Source: Microcystis wesenbergii FACHB-1317
GTDB taxonomy: Bacteria > Cyanobacteriota > Cyanobacteriia > Cyanobacteriales > Microcystaceae
Assembly: GCF_014696875.1 (NCBI RefSeq)
Contig: NZ_JACJQV010000050.1
Coordinates: 1 to 64,000 of the forward strand
DNA: 64,000 bases
Direction of reading: 5' to 3'
Shown in pieces: positions 18,026 through 28,308 of this stretch. Every line of letters begins with the position of its first letter. The first letter of the stretch is position 1. Both the position numbers and the translations under genes were made by a program. The notes beneath the pieces were generated by a model, which saw only the letters and a list, made by a program, of their open reading frames with translations, was not told where the DNA came from and searched no databases.

Positions 18026-19072
18026 TTAATTTGTTCCCATAATCTCTTGAATAGCAGATAAAAGGCGATCAATCTCCCCATCGGTTCCGATAGAAATCCG
18101 CACATAATTCTGAATGCGAGGATGTTTAAAGTATCGCACTAATATCTGACGCTCTTTGAGTTGATTATATAACTCACTGGCACTAATGTGCGGGGGAGAA
18201 GCGAGGATAAAATTAGCTTCCGAGTCAAAAACAATAAATCCCAACTCGCGCAGAGAAGTAATTAAACGGCTGCGGGTTTGACGGACTTTTTGCCAAACTT
18301 GCTCAAAATAATTATGGTGTTTTAAAGCTGCTGTGGCTAAAGTTTGAGCAATGCGATCTAAATTATAGGAATCACGCACCTTATCCATCTGTTCGATAAT
18401 TGCCCTCGAAGCAAAACCGAAACCGACTCTTAACCCCGCTAAACTATAACTTTTCGACATGGTGCGACTAATGATGACATTATCGTAACGGGAGAGAAAA
18501 TCGAGATGATTGTCATCACTAAAATCCACATAAGCTTCATCAATTAATACCAATCCTGACGCATTAGCACAGGTTGCTTCTAAATAGTCGCGCTCAAGAT
18601 GTTTACCGAGGGGAGGATTAGGGGAAGCCAGAAAAATTAATTTAGCTTCCGGACAAATAATCGGTCCTGCCAATGCAAATTTATCATTAGTGGGAAATTC
18701 GATAATATTTGCCCCGTGTACCCGGGCAATTGTCTCGTAAAGGGAATAGGTTAAATCTAAAAAAGCGACGCTTTCGCAAGGGTTAACAAAAGTTCGCAGG
18801 GCGATATTGAGGATATCATCGGAGCCATTACCCGCGATTATCTGATTGGCTGTTATGCCGTATAATTCCGCCGCCGTTTGCCGTAACTCTTTGGAGATAG
18901 GATCGGGATAGAGTCGGACTTTCTCTAATTGCTCTTGCAGGTGGGCAAAAATTTCCGCCGGTGGGGGATAAGGATTCTCATTGGTGTTAAGTTTGGTAAA
19001 TCCCGCGCTTTGGGGCTGTTCTCCCGGAGTGTAAGCGGGGGTTTGACGAACACAATCGCGTGTAGGTAGCAT
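18026..19072 (-). CDS. hisC: Histidinol-phosphate aminotransferase
   Basis: HisC is a PLP enzyme converting imidazole-acetol phosphate to histidinol phosphate. From the ATG at 19072 (MLPTRDCVRQTPAY), preceded by AGAGAG, the protein has 348 residues. It contains KLNTNENPYPPP, IIAGNGSDDIL, LIDEAYVDF and the PLP-lysine segment SRTMSKSYSLAGLRVGF. An upstream in-frame start at 19144 would add 24 residues not typical of the family. It lies directly downstream of ispG on the same strand. Some cyanobacterial HisC-like proteins also act on other amino acids, so specificity is inferred. Confidence 0.88.
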   Translation of the reverse strand: MLPTRDCVRQTPAYTPGEQPQSAGFTKLNTNENPYPPPAEIFAHLQEQLEKVRLYPDPISKELRQTAAELYGITANQIIAGNGSDDILNIALRTFVNPCESVAFLDLTYSLYETIARVHGANIIEFPTNDKFALAGPIICPEAKLIFLASPNPPLGKHLERDYLEATCANASGLVLIDEAYVDFSDDNHLDFLSRYDNVIISRTMSKSYSLAGLRVGFGFASRAIIEQMDKVRDSYNLDRIAQTLATAALKHHNYFEQVWQKVRQTRSRLITSLRELGFIVFDSEANFILASPPHISASELYNQLKERQILVRYFKHPRIQNYVRISIGTDGEIDRLLSAIQEIMGTN

Positions 19073-19163
19073 GAACTCTCTGGGGCGGCAATTTCTAGCA
19101 AGCTTTTTATTATAGCTGATTATCAGGGGTTGAATAGATGTCAACCCCTACCGGTAAAACTAA

Positions 19164-20384
19164 TTAAGGTTCTACCCAACGGCCATCGGCTTTAATTAAA
19201 TTAATCAACTCGCTTACACCTTCACTTTCGGGGACGCGTTTAATTTCCTCGCGACCGCGATAAAGGGCAATATAACCGGCCTGTTTCCCCACATAACCAT
19301 AGTCTGCGTCGGCCATTTCTCCTGGTCCATTGACAATACAACCCATAACGGCGATATCGAGTCCGGTGAGGTGTTGAGTCGCTGCCCGCACTTGCTGCAG
19401 AACATCTTCTAAATTAAAAAGAGTGCGACCACAGGAAGGACAGGCGACGTATTCGACCATGGTTTTCCGCAGTCCCAGGGCCTGGAGAATGCTGTAACAG
19501 ACGGGAATTTCCTTTTCGGGAGCTTCCGTCAGAGAAACGCGAATCGTATCACCGATACCGTCCGCTAAGAGAGTGGCAATCCCGGCAGTGGATTTAATTC
19601 GTCCGTATTCCCCATCTCCTGCCTCAGTAACCCCCAAATGTAGGGGATAATCCATACCTAACTCGTCCATGCGCTTAACCATGAGACGATAGGTGGCTAC
19701 CATAACTGGCACCCTGGAAGCTTTCAGGGAAACCACCAGATTGCGAAAATCGAGGGATTCGCAGATGCGGATAAATTCTAAAGCCGACTGTACCATTCCT
19801 TCGGGGGTGTCACCGTAGGTAAAGAGCATTCTTTCGGCCAGAGAACCGTGGTTAACGCCGATTCGCATCGCTTTATCTTGATCTCGCAGGGAAACTACTA
19901 AAGGTTTCAGGGTTTCGGCGATTTTTTCGCCAATTTCATCAAATTCTGCCTGACTGTACTCGCTGCGGTCGGCTTTCGGTTTCTCGAAAACGTACAAACC
20001 GGGGTTAATCCGCACTTTATCGACGTGCTTGGCCACTTCTAGAGCGATTTTCATGCCGTTGTGATGTACATCGGCTACTAACGGCACAGGTTGATAGGTG
20101 GCGAGCAGTTTTTCCCTAATTTTAGCTAAAGCGGTGGCGTGGGACAGACTCGGCACGGTGACGCGGACAATTTCACAGCCGATTTCATGGAGGCGACGGA
20201 TACCGGCCACGGAACCATCTATATCAAGGGTATCCTCGTTAATCATCGACTGCACGACCACGGGATGACCACCACCGATGGTAACGCTACCTACCCGGAC
20301 GGGACGGGTTTTGCGTCGGTGAATCGTGGTGTCGAATTCGGAGGCAGTTGCGGGAGGTTTGAGCGTCGATTCCAAGGTTTGCAT
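19164..20384 (-). CDS. ispG: 4-hydroxy-3-methylbut-2-enyl diphosphate synthase (GcpE)
   Basis: IspG is the 4Fe-4S enzyme of the MEP isoprenoid pathway that makes HMBPP. In cyanobacteria it takes electrons from ferredoxin. The barrel start is [18 protein letters not shown], followed by [12 protein letters not shown]. The cluster ligands are CPSCGRT near residue 310 and [10 protein letters not shown] near residue 345, both intact. The ATG at 20384 (MQTLESTLK) is preferred over a GTG at 20405. About 406 residues is the normal cyanobacterial length. The 5' side is next to a duplicated piece of the hydrolase gene. Confidence 0.94.
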   Translation of the reverse strand: MQTLESTLKPPATASEFDTTIHRRKTRPVRVGSVTIGGGHPVVVQSMINEDTLDIDGSVAGIRRLHEIGCEIVRVTVPSLSHATALAKIREKLLATYQPVPLVADVHHNGMKIALEVAKHVDKVRINPGLYVFEKPKADRSEYSQAEFDEIGEKIAETLKPLVVSLRDQDKAMRIGVNHGSLAERMLFTYGDTPEGMVQSALEFIRICESLDFRNLVVSLKASRVPVMVATYRLMVKRMDELGMDYPLHLGVTEAGDGEYGRIKSTAGIATLLADGIGDTIRVSLTEAPEKEIPVCYSILQALGLRKTMVEYVACPSCGRTLFNLEDVLQQVRAATQHLTGLDIAVMGCIVNGPGEMADADYGYVGKQAGYIALYRGREEIKRVPESEGVSELINLIKADGRWVEP

Positions 20385-20440
20385 AGGACTATCACCAACA
20401 ATCACTCTCCCTATTCTCTCAAAGAACAGGAACAGATTCT

Positions 20441-20534
20441 AAGTAGGGAGGCACAATTATTTGTCGGATGGGTTAGGGGTAGCGTAACAGGAGCAGACGT
20501 TGGGTTTCATGCTTCAACCCAACCTACGTTCATC
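20441..20534. mobile_element. Small insertion with duplicated hydrolase 3' end (MITE-like)
   Basis: About 93 bases containing GGGTTTCATGCTTCAACCCA (an internal hairpin) are flanked by two 25-bp direct copies of a sequence beginning TCTCAAAGAACAGG. The copies are near 20416-20440 and 20533-20557. The right copy is the real C-terminal end of the adjacent hydrolase gene. It could be a MITE-like insertion with a long target duplication, or a tandem duplication followed by insertion. Confidence 0.55.
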
Positions 20535-21449
20535 TCAAAGAACAGGAACAGATTCTAGCCACTCTAATAAAATTGGGTTAAAACGGTCGGGACATTCATC
20601 CTGTAAACAATGACCGGCCCGGGCAAATTCTACATATTTTATCCTAGGATTAAGGGAGACAAAACCCTGGGCTAACTGGACGGGAACCATGCGATCTTGT
20701 TTGCCCCAACATAATAAAATCGGGATTTCTAAGCGTGGTAAAATTAACTTGGCTGGTGGACAATATTCGGGATGATTAACAGCTTGTGCCAGGGAAATAA
20801 ACGCCTCGGCTGCCCCCTCATCTAGGGTTGGGGCGGCGATAATTTGTACTAATTCCTCGCTGACTGCTTTCTTGTCTTCGTAGGCGATTCCTGTCCATTT
20901 TTTCAAGACTTGCGGACGACGCAGATAGTAAAAAATCGGTTTTAATAGCCAAGGCGAAGTGAAAAAGTTTTCGATAGGAGTGACGATATTTAATAACCAA
21001 TCGGCGATCATTTCCCGCCGACGGCTGACATCGGGTAAACTGAGCATAACTAATCCGGCTACCATTTCCGGATATTTACCCGCTAGGGCCATACTAACTA
21101 AAGAACCGATCGAATTTCCCACTAATACCACCGGTCTATTGATAAAAGTTTGCCAGAAATCGTGTATCTGTTCCACCCAGAGATTAACGGTATAGGGAAC
21201 CTGCACTTTACGCGAACCACCAAAACCTAATAAATCTACTGCGTAAACTCGATGATTTTGGCTGAGAATAGGAATATTATGGCGCCAATGTTCGATCGCC
21301 GCTCCAAATCCGTGCAGTAAAATTAAAGGGGGATTATCGGCATCTTGGGGGTTTTTTGCTGGCATAAAACTATAACGAATTTGCCAACCGCGCCACACCC
21401 AATCCCGTTGATAACCGATGCGTTCTGTCCAAGCTGGTGAAGTTGTCAC
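20535..21449 (-). CDS. Alpha/beta-fold hydrolase
   Basis: This 304-residue serine hydrolase has LILLHGFGAAIEHWRHN (oxyanion loop), the nucleophile elbow VLVGNSIGSLVS near residue 115, a downstream Asp in CWGKQDRMVP, and His in ARAGHCLQDE. It has a lid region rich in aromatic residues. Cyanobacterial proteins like this are often annotated only as hydrolases and some resemble pheophytinases, but the substrate is not clear. The C-terminal coding bases are repeated about 117 bases downstream. It is divergent from the coiled-coil gene at 21659. Confidence 0.85.
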   Translation of the reverse strand: MTTSPAWTERIGYQRDWVWRGWQIRYSFMPAKNPQDADNPPLILLHGFGAAIEHWRHNIPILSQNHRVYAVDLLGFGGSRKVQVPYTVNLWVEQIHDFWQTFINRPVVLVGNSIGSLVSMALAGKYPEMVAGLVMLSLPDVSRRREMIADWLLNIVTPIENFFTSPWLLKPIFYYLRRPQVLKKWTGIAYEDKKAVSEELVQIIAAPTLDEGAAEAFISLAQAVNHPEYCPPAKLILPRLEIPILLCWGKQDRMVPVQLAQGFVSLNPRIKYVEFARAGHCLQDECPDRFNPILLEWLESVPVL

Positions 21450-21658
21450 TTAAGTCAAACAATTAAGAGTTTTTCAGGAAATATTATTCTAGTTTTATTA
21501 TACTGGTTTCCCCGTCCCTAACCGGCAGCCGAATAACATCTTTGTACTACTTTTGCCAAATATATTTAAATCTAGGGTTGATCTAGCCTATGCTAAAAAG
21601 AGGGGGATTAAAATCGATCGCTCCTAGACTTTAATTGAAAATTTAGGATATTGCACAG

Positions 21659-22228
21659 ATGGGCAATCTATTTGATGATGTCAGTCGCTTTCTTGAAACC
21701 CAACTGGAAGAATTTCTCAGAAGTCATCCCCAATTAGAATTACAGGCGCTGGTGGAACAACTGCGCGAACAGGAGCGCGATACTGCTAAACTGATTAGCG
21801 CCCTAGAAAATGAGCGTCAACGTCTCGAACAGCAAATTTTGGCCACTGCCCAAGATATCCAAACTTGGCACGCTAGAATTGATAAGGCTAAGGCCGCTGG
21901 ACGGCAGGACTTGCTGAAGGCTGCTAGTGAACGCGAGGCGGCCCTATTTCGTCAGGGTAATCAACTTTGGGGACGGATGGAAGGGGTGAAAAAACGTCTG
22001 AGTCAATCCCAAGAGTTACTGCAACAGGTCCAACAACGTCGTCAAGAAGTGCAAATTAAAGCCGAAAAAGCCCCTAAAAATCAGTCCCGTGACTGGGAAA
22101 CCACTTTTTGGGATCAACCCCAAGAATCGGACTATCAGCGCTCGAACTACGATAATCTCGATCTAAAATTTAAAGAATGGGAAATGGAAGAAGAATTGAA
22201 AAAATTAAAGCGAGAAATGGGACGATAA
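21659..22228 (+). CDS. Conserved cyanobacterial coiled-coil protein (TIGR04376-like)
   Basis: This 189-residue soluble protein is dominated by coiled coil from about residue 25 to 140 (QALVEQLREQERDTAKLISA ... RRQEVQIKAEKAP). The N-terminal motif GNLFDDVSRFLETQLEEFL and the C-terminal FKEWEMEEELKKLKREMG recall the family TIGR04376. It looks like a shorter relative of PspA/Vipp1-type helices, but I would not assign that function. It is monocistronic: repeats separate it from lysS. Confidence 0.7.
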   Translation: MGNLFDDVSRFLETQLEEFLRSHPQLELQALVEQLREQERDTAKLISALENERQRLEQQILATAQDIQTWHARIDKAKAAGRQDLLKAASEREAALFRQGNQLWGRMEGVKKRLSQSQELLQQVQQRRQEVQIKAEKAPKNQSRDWETTFWDQPQESDYQRSNYDNLDLKFKEWEMEEELKKLKREMGR

Positions 22229-22230
22229 TT

Positions 22231-22400
22231 ACTGTTATTAGGGGAACTGGGGAACTGGGGAACTGGGGAAGTGGGGAAGTGGGGAAGTGGGGGAATTTCA
22301 ACTAAAACCCTAAAACCCTAAAACCCCAACACCCTAAAACCCTAAAAACCTAAAAACCTAAAACCCCAAAACCCAAAACCTAAAAATTCCCCAGAATTGT
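22231..22400. repeat. Low-complexity repeats: GGGGAACT and AACCCTAAA types
   Basis: GGGGAACTGGGGAAGTGG units (about 22239-22290) are followed by telomere-like ACCCTAAAACCCTAAA units (about 22305-22385). This is the spacer upstream of lysS. No gene was seen. Confidence 0.85.
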
Positions 22401-22415
22401 TCCTCTTAGAAAACG

Positions 22416-24137
22416 ATGGCATCTCAAGCACAAAATCCTGAAAATCAACCCTCCTCTACCCTCGAAGAAATCCGGTCCGCTCGTTTAGAAAAAGTGGCAG
22501 GATTGCAAAAAGCTGGCTTAAATCCCTACGCTTACCATTGGAAATCTACCGCTCATGCTCAACAATTACAAGAGCAGTACGCTGACTTAGCACCGGGGGA
22601 AGAAATTAGCACAGAAGTAGCCATTGCTGGTCGGATTATTGCCCGAAGAATTATGGGTAAACTAGCCTTTTTTAACCTGCAAGATGAAACGGGAACGATT
22701 CAATTATACCTCGATAAAAAACGCATTAGTGAAACCATGGCCGCCGTGCCGAATGCCTTTAACACGGTGATTAAACTGACCGATACAGGCGATATTTTAG
22801 GGGCAAAAGGGACGATTAAACGCACAGAACGCGGCGAATTATCTATCTATGTAAACGAGTACGAAATTCTCACCAAATCCCTCTTACCTCTACCAGATAA
22901 ATGGCACGGTTTAACCGATGTAGAAAAGCGTTATCGACAAAGATATGTGGATTTAATTGTTAACCCCGAAGTGCGACAAACTTTTCGCCGTCGCGCCCAA
23001 ATTACTGCTTCTATTCGGAGATATTTAGACCAAGAAGGTTTTATTGAAATTGAAACTCCCGTGCTACAAAGTGAAGCGGGAGGAGCCGATGCTAGACCGT
23101 TTATCACCTATCATAATACGCTGGAGATGGAGTTATATCTCCGCATTGCCACCGAGTTACATCTAAAAAGATTAATAGTCGGTGGTTTTGAAAAAGTCTT
23201 TGAGTTAGGCCGAATTTTTCGTAATGAAGGGGTTTCTACTAAACATAACCCCGAGTTTACTTCCATCGAAATCTATCAGGCCTATGCCGATTATTATGAC
23301 ATGATGGAGTTAACCGAAAACATTATTGTTAATGCTGCACAAGATGTTTTAGGTACGCTGAAAATCACCTATCAAGACAGGGAAATTGACCTAACTCCTC
23401 CTTGGCGACGAGTGACCATGCACGAATTAGTCCAAGAAATAACCGGGGTTGACTTTAATAGTTTTGATGATTTCGAGTCGGCTCGTATTGCCGCAGAAAA
23501 TGCCGGCATTGGCGTTCCAGAGGAATGTAAAACCATCGGTAAGCTCTTAAATGAAGCTTTTGAACAAAAAGTCGAAGAAACCCTAATACAGCCCACTTTT
23601 GTGCTAGATTTTCCCGTGGAAATTTCCCCTTTAGCTAAACCCCATCGCTCAAAAACTGACCTCGTGGAAAGATTTGAATTATATGTGGTTGGACGGGAAT
23701 TAGCTAATAGTTTTTCTGAGTTAACCGATCCCATCGATCAACGGCAAAGATTGGAAGCACAGGCACTCAAAAAAGCGTCTGGAGATTTGGAAGCGCAGGG
23801 AGTTGATGAGGACTTTTTAACCGCTTTAGAATACGGAATGCCCCCCACGGGAGGCTTAGGAATTGGCATCGATCGCCTGATCATGTTATTAACCGATTCT
23901 GCCAGTATTCGCGATGTGATTGCTTTCCCCTTATTAAAAAGTCAAAGTACAGCGATTAAATCTTTTGACTACGATGAGGAAAAAAAAATTCTGAAAGTGG
24001 AATTTAATCACGGTGGTATCTATCTTTATCATGATCTACCTTTGGCAGTATATAAAGATTTTCAGTCCGCACCATCGAAAGGACAGTTTTTTGTCGGACA
24101 GATTCGCGATAAATACAGTTTTGACAAGGAATTGTAA
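22416..24137 (+). CDS. lysS: Lysyl-tRNA synthetase (class II) with C-terminal KTSC domain
   Basis: LysRS charges tRNA-Lys. The N-terminal OB-fold has [20 protein letters not shown]. Class II motif 2 is [23 protein letters not shown] and motif 3 is [17 protein letters not shown]. After the core, residues about 510-573 form a KTSC domain ([19 protein letters not shown] then [15 protein letters not shown]). This is a small domain known both fused to some LysRS and as a free protein. The total of 573 residues agrees with cyanobacterial LysRS bearing this tail. It is an essential gene and it stands alone. Confidence 0.96.
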   Translation: MASQAQNPENQPSSTLEEIRSARLEKVAGLQKAGLNPYAYHWKSTAHAQQLQEQYADLAPGEEISTEVAIAGRIIARRIMGKLAFFNLQDETGTIQLYLDKKRISETMAAVPNAFNTVIKLTDTGDILGAKGTIKRTERGELSIYVNEYEILTKSLLPLPDKWHGLTDVEKRYRQRYVDLIVNPEVRQTFRRRAQITASIRRYLDQEGFIEIETPVLQSEAGGADARPFITYHNTLEMELYLRIATELHLKRLIVGGFEKVFELGRIFRNEGVSTKHNPEFTSIEIYQAYADYYDMMELTENIIVNAAQDVLGTLKITYQDREIDLTPPWRRVTMHELVQEITGVDFNSFDDFESARIAAENAGIGVPEECKTIGKLLNEAFEQKVEETLIQPTFVLDFPVEISPLAKPHRSKTDLVERFELYVVGRELANSFSELTDPIDQRQRLEAQALKKASGDLEAQGVDEDFLTALEYGMPPTGGLGIGIDRLIMLLTDSASIRDVIAFPLLKSQSTAIKSFDYDEEKKILKVEFNHGGIYLYHDLPLAVYKDFQSAPSKGQFFVGQIRDKYSFDKEL

Positions 24138-24546
24138 AAGTTAGGGCCACTTCAGTTATCAGTTATCAGTTATCAGTTATCAGTTATCAGTTATCAGTGA
24201 TCAGTTATCAGTGATCAGTTATCAGTTATCAGTGAACTAAAAACTAAAATAGGAAATTAATTTTGCACAACTACTTATTAGGGTGCATCTCGCATTTGCA
24301 GAAATACCGACAATCAGCAATTATTAGTAACTCTTAGATTATTACAGATATATCAGCAGCTGGCTGTAAGCATCCCACCGAAAAGCTAATGCGCGGGGGG
24401 TTTGGGGGCGGCGCCACGCCCCCAACGGGGGGTTTGGGGGGTAGAACCCCCCAAAAGCTTGGATTGAGTGATAAAATCGAAAGTAACGCCCAATTTTAAA
24501 AGAGAGTTTCCCCTTAAAAATACCGACTTAGCAGATTCTTAATCAG
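24138..24546. repeat. Spacer with tandem and GC-rich repeats
   Basis: GTTATCAGTTATCAGTGATC arrays occupy about 24151-24235. A piece of the 28.7-kb MITE-like element (AATTAATTTTGCACAACTAC) is near 24253. A G/C-rich inverted repeat with GGGGGTTTGG and CCCCCAACGG is at 24395-24453 and may terminate both flanking genes. No gene was seen. Confidence 0.7.
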
Positions 24547-26187
24547 CTACTTTTTACCTTTTACTTCCTGCCAAGTGTTACCGACTCCCTGTAAAACCCC
24601 GCGAATTACTAAACCAATACCCCTACCGATAACTTGGATAAGAATATAGACTACTCCCTTACCCACCACCCGAAAAAAAGCGCGTAAACGAGGAGATAAA
24701 GAGTCTCTTAATTCTAAGGCGATCGAAGCTAACCAGGGTATGCCTGTTAAACTATTTAATTCTTCCTGTCGGGGGGAATAAATGGCTAGAGATTGGATTT
24801 CTCCCTCGCTATAGTGAAATAATTGATATTGACTTTCAAAGATATCTTTAGGTTCTTGCCAATATTGTTGCCGTCGGTATTTCCAAGATAATTCATTGCG
24901 GATTTTAGCTAATTTTCTGGCGATGAGAAATTCTGACTGGTAAAGTTTTTGTTTGATTCTTTCCGATTCCGAGAAGTTATTGAGAATAATTACCGTCACT
25001 GCATTGGCAATATTATGAATGAGATTTTGCAGGATAATTTCGGCTCTGGCAATAGTTTCAGGAGCATTAGCTCGGTATTCTACTCCGTCAATAGTTAAAC
25101 TATTTTCGTACACTAAATAGGAAAATAAGTCAAGAGTAAAAGGAATTTTATTGAGGATTTCTGTTTGAATTGCCTCTCTTTCTTCCCGAATAATTTCGTT
25201 AAGTCTGCTTTTACTAATTTCCTCATAAACCGAGGCATTAATTTCTAAAAATTTACGGGTCACTTTCTCCCAGATATCGTAAATAATCAGATTTAAGCGA
25301 CTGGTTAATTCCCCGCTGCTAACCTGTAAATATCTCATCTCATCAACATTTTTACGAATTTCATCGAGAACTAAATATAATAATTCCCGCTGCCGATTAT
25401 CCTGTAAAACATCAATTTCAAAACTAATCTTGGTTCTATTAATTAAAGGCAATCGAATGACTGCTAAAGTGGACTCAAAAACCGCCGAAACACAGAGGGG
25501 ACGCTCGCGGCTTAAAATTGGTAATTCCCGATCGATATTGTTAATTATTACCGGGGGTGTGACTGAAGCTGAATTGTAATAGCTACCTTCCAGGGGAATT
25601 AGTTTTCTGACTAACCATAGAGCTGCTAAAAGTTCTCGTTTTCTCCCCTGCCAATAAAAGCGATCAAAGCCGGATAAAGACTGTTGATTAAGATGGAGAT
25701 CAATCAAATGTAATTCACTTTCGATGCGATTTAATCCCGTTTTGCCAGCACTGATTAACCAATGACTAGGAGCTAAACTTGCACGGGTAGCAATGGTGAG
25801 ATCAGAAGGGACAACATCATGGGATTCATCCCGGGAAATTTGTCCTAAAATAGTGATAAATTGTTCTAGGTTTGTGCCTTTGGGAATATAACCGGCGATG
25901 CCTAATTCTCTGGCGATTAGTTGCTGCCTGGAATCGAGAGGAAAGGTTAATAGAACAATTTTACTTTCGGGGTAGCGAGAGTGGAGAATTTCACAGTAGG
26001 ACCAATCAAAGAGAGGATCGATGAGGATAATTTCGGGGGAGGGATTCAGAGTCAAGGCGAAAATTGTTTCTAAATCCCCTTCGGTGACGATAGTGATATT
26101 TTCTATCTGCAACAATGCCTGCACCAGACCCAAGCGGTAAATCGGGTCATTATCGATGATAATTAGGGTGAGAGGGCGATCGATCAC
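24547..26187 (-). CDS. Response-regulator receiver protein with DUF3685 (Ycf55-like)
   Basis: This 546-residue protein has a receiver domain at residues 1-120: IIIDNDPIYRLG (acidic pair), EIILIDPLFD (phospho-accepting Asp near 57) and AGYIPKGTN (Lys near 105). The remaining 400 residues match DUF3685, the domain of plastid Ycf55. There is no DNA-binding domain. The C-terminus is hydrophobic and basic (FFRVVGKGVVYILIQVIGRG), so membrane association is possible. The start is GTG. Function is unknown. It lies downstream of the PerR-like gene on the same strand. Confidence 0.85.
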   Translation of the reverse strand: MIDRPLTLIIIDNDPIYRLGLVQALLQIENITIVTEGDLETIFALTLNPSPEIILIDPLFDWSYCEILHSRYPESKIVLLTFPLDSRQQLIARELGIAGYIPKGTNLEQFITILGQISRDESHDVVPSDLTIATRASLAPSHWLISAGKTGLNRIESELHLIDLHLNQQSLSGFDRFYWQGRKRELLAALWLVRKLIPLEGSYYNSASVTPPVIINNIDRELPILSRERPLCVSAVFESTLAVIRLPLINRTKISFEIDVLQDNRQRELLYLVLDEIRKNVDEMRYLQVSSGELTSRLNLIIYDIWEKVTRKFLEINASVYEEISKSRLNEIIREEREAIQTEILNKIPFTLDLFSYLVYENSLTIDGVEYRANAPETIARAEIILQNLIHNIANAVTVIILNNFSESERIKQKLYQSEFLIARKLAKIRNELSWKYRRQQYWQEPKDIFESQYQLFHYSEGEIQSLAIYSPRQEELNSLTGIPWLASIALELRDSLSPRLRAFFRVVGKGVVYILIQVIGRGIGLVIRGVLQGVGNTWQEVKGKK

Positions 26188-26245
26188 AAGAGTTGCAGCC
26201 TGTCAACGGATACTATTCACAGGGCCAATTATACAGTGATCTGGC

Positions 26246-26686
26246 TCATTTGTTTTCTTTATAGCCATAGAAATCGATGCGATAATCAGTAATTTTTACC
26301 CCCGTCGATGCCTCGATCTGTTTAATTAATTCCGGGGGAAGTTCGATATGCACATCGATGATTTCTTGACTATCCAGACAGTTGACGTGACTGTGGGAAT
26401 CGCTGATGTTACCGTAGAGTCTGCCGTCCCAGCGTTCCACAGATTCGATAATGCCTTGACCCGATAGGGCCTCTAGGTTTTGGTACACTGAGGTATGACC
26501 GATGTTTTTTCCTTGCAGATTGAGACGATCATAAATTTCTCGCGCTGATAGGTGTTCCCGCGCTTGCCACAGCAATTCTAAAATATAGCGACGCTGACGA
26601 CTAACCCGCATTCCTAAAGTTTGACACCTTTCGATCGCATCTTCTAAACACCGGATCGGTTTTTGTTTTACCTCCAAATTGTCCAT
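26246..26686 (-). CDS. perR: Fur-family regulator, PerR-like
   Basis: This 146-residue Fur-family repressor has a winged helix with RVSRQRRYILELLWQAREHLSA and HTSVYQNLEALSGQGII. The metal region is SDSHSHVNCLD, and the C-terminal dimer domain ends in TDYRIDFYGYKE. It has only one Cys in the metal region and lacks the C-terminal CXXC pairs of Fur and Zur. The overall sequence best recalls the cyanobacterial peroxide regulator PerR. The subtype is inferred, and Fur-type iron control cannot be excluded. Confidence 0.75.
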   Translation of the reverse strand: MDNLEVKQKPIRCLEDAIERCQTLGMRVSRQRRYILELLWQAREHLSAREIYDRLNLQGKNIGHTSVYQNLEALSGQGIIESVERWDGRLYGNISDSHSHVNCLDSQEIIDVHIELPPELIKQIEASTGVKITDYRIDFYGYKENK

Positions 26687-26857
26687 AGTTGCGTCCGTTG
26701 ACCTCCGCCCTAATACATAGTCATTACCAGTTTAGCTTAGTCTTTCGATCGATGTCCACATTGCGCCAGTTTTCAGCCCCTCTTCAAACTGAGATAAAAA
26801 ATCAGCAGCGCCAGATTCGAGTAGATTTGCGGGCGAATGAGTGAAACCAACCACTCC

Positions 26858-26932
26858 AGACACAAAGGACACAAAGATCGATCGCTACTATATAAGTTAC
26901 ACCGATCACACAAAGAATAAGAGAACCAACCA
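26858..26932 (+). mobile_element. Fragment matching the 5' region of the IS982-like element
   Basis: ACACAAAGGACACAAAGATC and CTACTATATAAGTTA match, in reverse complement, 3319-3390 next to the intact IS982-like transposase start. It has no coding part. It is a solo end or a decayed insertion. The rest of 26687-27134 is spacer. An open stretch on the minus strand there (26934-27116) has no gene-like features. Confidence 0.55.
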
Positions 26933-27134
26933 TTTACTTATCTATATAGATATAGCGGTGTGCAGTCGTATGAGGTACAGTGTCACGAGCTATAAACCAT
27001 GCTAGGCAAAGCTTGGTTTGTATCTCACTCAAGCGCTTACCGCTATAGGATTGAATATTTCTATAAAAAATCCTCTTGAAAAATATTTCGATCAACCTTA
27101 ACTTTAAGGGGTACATTAATTTATTTCCAAGGCC

Positions 27135-27758
27135 ATGGCCACCAAATCGCCAAAATTATTCGAGTCATTGCGGTCATAGACCGCAATGACTGTCACTACT
27201 GTTAGCCTCACCCTAGCCGCTGCTTCTGGTGCTAGTGCCGCAACAGTGTTCGGTTTCCAAGACGCTTACGATCCCATTAATTGGACATTTACCAATAGTA
27301 ATGCCGACGGGTCGGTTAATACCGGCGGCGCTCCCGCGTCCATTAGCCTGACTGGGGGGAACGATGGTTCTGGCGTGCCTGGAACCACAGACTACACCAC
27401 CACTGCGGCTGCGGCTGGGACGGTGACGTTTGATTGGAACTACTCTACTGCTGATGACCCTTTCTTCGATCCCTTCGGATATCTGCTCAACGGCAGCTTC
27501 ACCCAAGTAACTAATGGTGGGGGAGGTGTTGTCCAAAACGGGACATCGACGTTTAACGTCCTAGCTGGCGACAGTTTCGGTTTCCGTATTGCCACTACGG
27601 ACAACCTCTTCGGACGGGCTAGTGTGACGATTTCTAACTTTTCTGCCCCCGGACCGATGGCACCGCCACCGACATCTGTTCCCGAACCCTCAACTGTGCT
27701 GAGTTTGCTGGTGTTGGGAGGCTTAGGCGCTGGACTGAAGTACCTTAATCGCAATTGA
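27135..27758 (+). pseudogene. PEP-CTERM exported protein gene with a palindrome and stop in the signal peptide
   Basis: The mature part is low-complexity, Gly/Thr-rich beta-type sequence. It ends in a PEP-CTERM sorting signal (VPEPSTVLSLLVLGG, then a hydrophobic helix and KYLNRN), which is cut by an exosortase in the envelope. From ATG 27135 the frame reads MATKSPKLFESLRS, TAG at 27177-27179, then TAMTVTTVSLTLAAASGASA. Without the short palindromic insertion the two parts form a normal signal peptide. The ATG at 27186 still opens a frame of 190 residues, but its leader lacks the positive n-region. It may therefore be expressed poorly or not exported. Confidence 0.65.
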
Positions 27759-27771
27759 TATCCTAAAAAAC

Positions 27772-27806
27772 AGGGGACTAGGAGGAGAAGTCAACTCCTA
27801 GTTCCC
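27772..27806 (+). terminator. Hairpin after the PEP-CTERM gene
   Basis: A stem of about 12 bp (GGGGACTAGGAG pairing with CTCCTAGTTCCC, 11 of 12) lies 13 bases after the stop codon. It has no clear U-run, so termination is likely but not certain. Confidence 0.55.
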
Positions 27807-28308
27807 AACTTGATTAGCTGTTGACTGTCTATGAGTGCCAGACTTGGGAGCGGGGACGCTTACACAATTCTGGCTTTAAGTCAATAGCCTTTACAAAAAT
27901 TCAAAAATTGTCACATAAAGAAATGTCACCACTAGGGGCTTTTTTTGGGCAAGAGAATCGATACAGTACCCTGATTGCCTTGGTTTTGCGTTGATTTAAG
28001 GCTTAACGGTTAAACTAAGCCCACAGCATACTATGATCATACCAGATTAATAAATGTAGGCAACCCCGATTTACAGCCAAATTTTGGCAAATTCTGGGAA
28101 AATCAAAATCTTGTAACTTACTTGTTACATTTAACTAATCGCCCCAAATATTTAAATATTTTAATTTTTATCTTAAATTTATAATTTTTACTTATTTTTT
28201 GCAGGCTGATTAACTAGGGTTGAGCAAAAAAGCTTGTAAGCTATGCTAAGACGCATTTTAACCATCTACCCTTAAATTAGCTGAATCTCCCCCACCCCCC
28301 TTGCTCCT

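Noticed and set aside
26934..27116. 60-codon minus-strand frame
   Set aside because: AT-rich spacer next to an IS982 fragment, with no family resemblance and no plausible ribosome-binding site.
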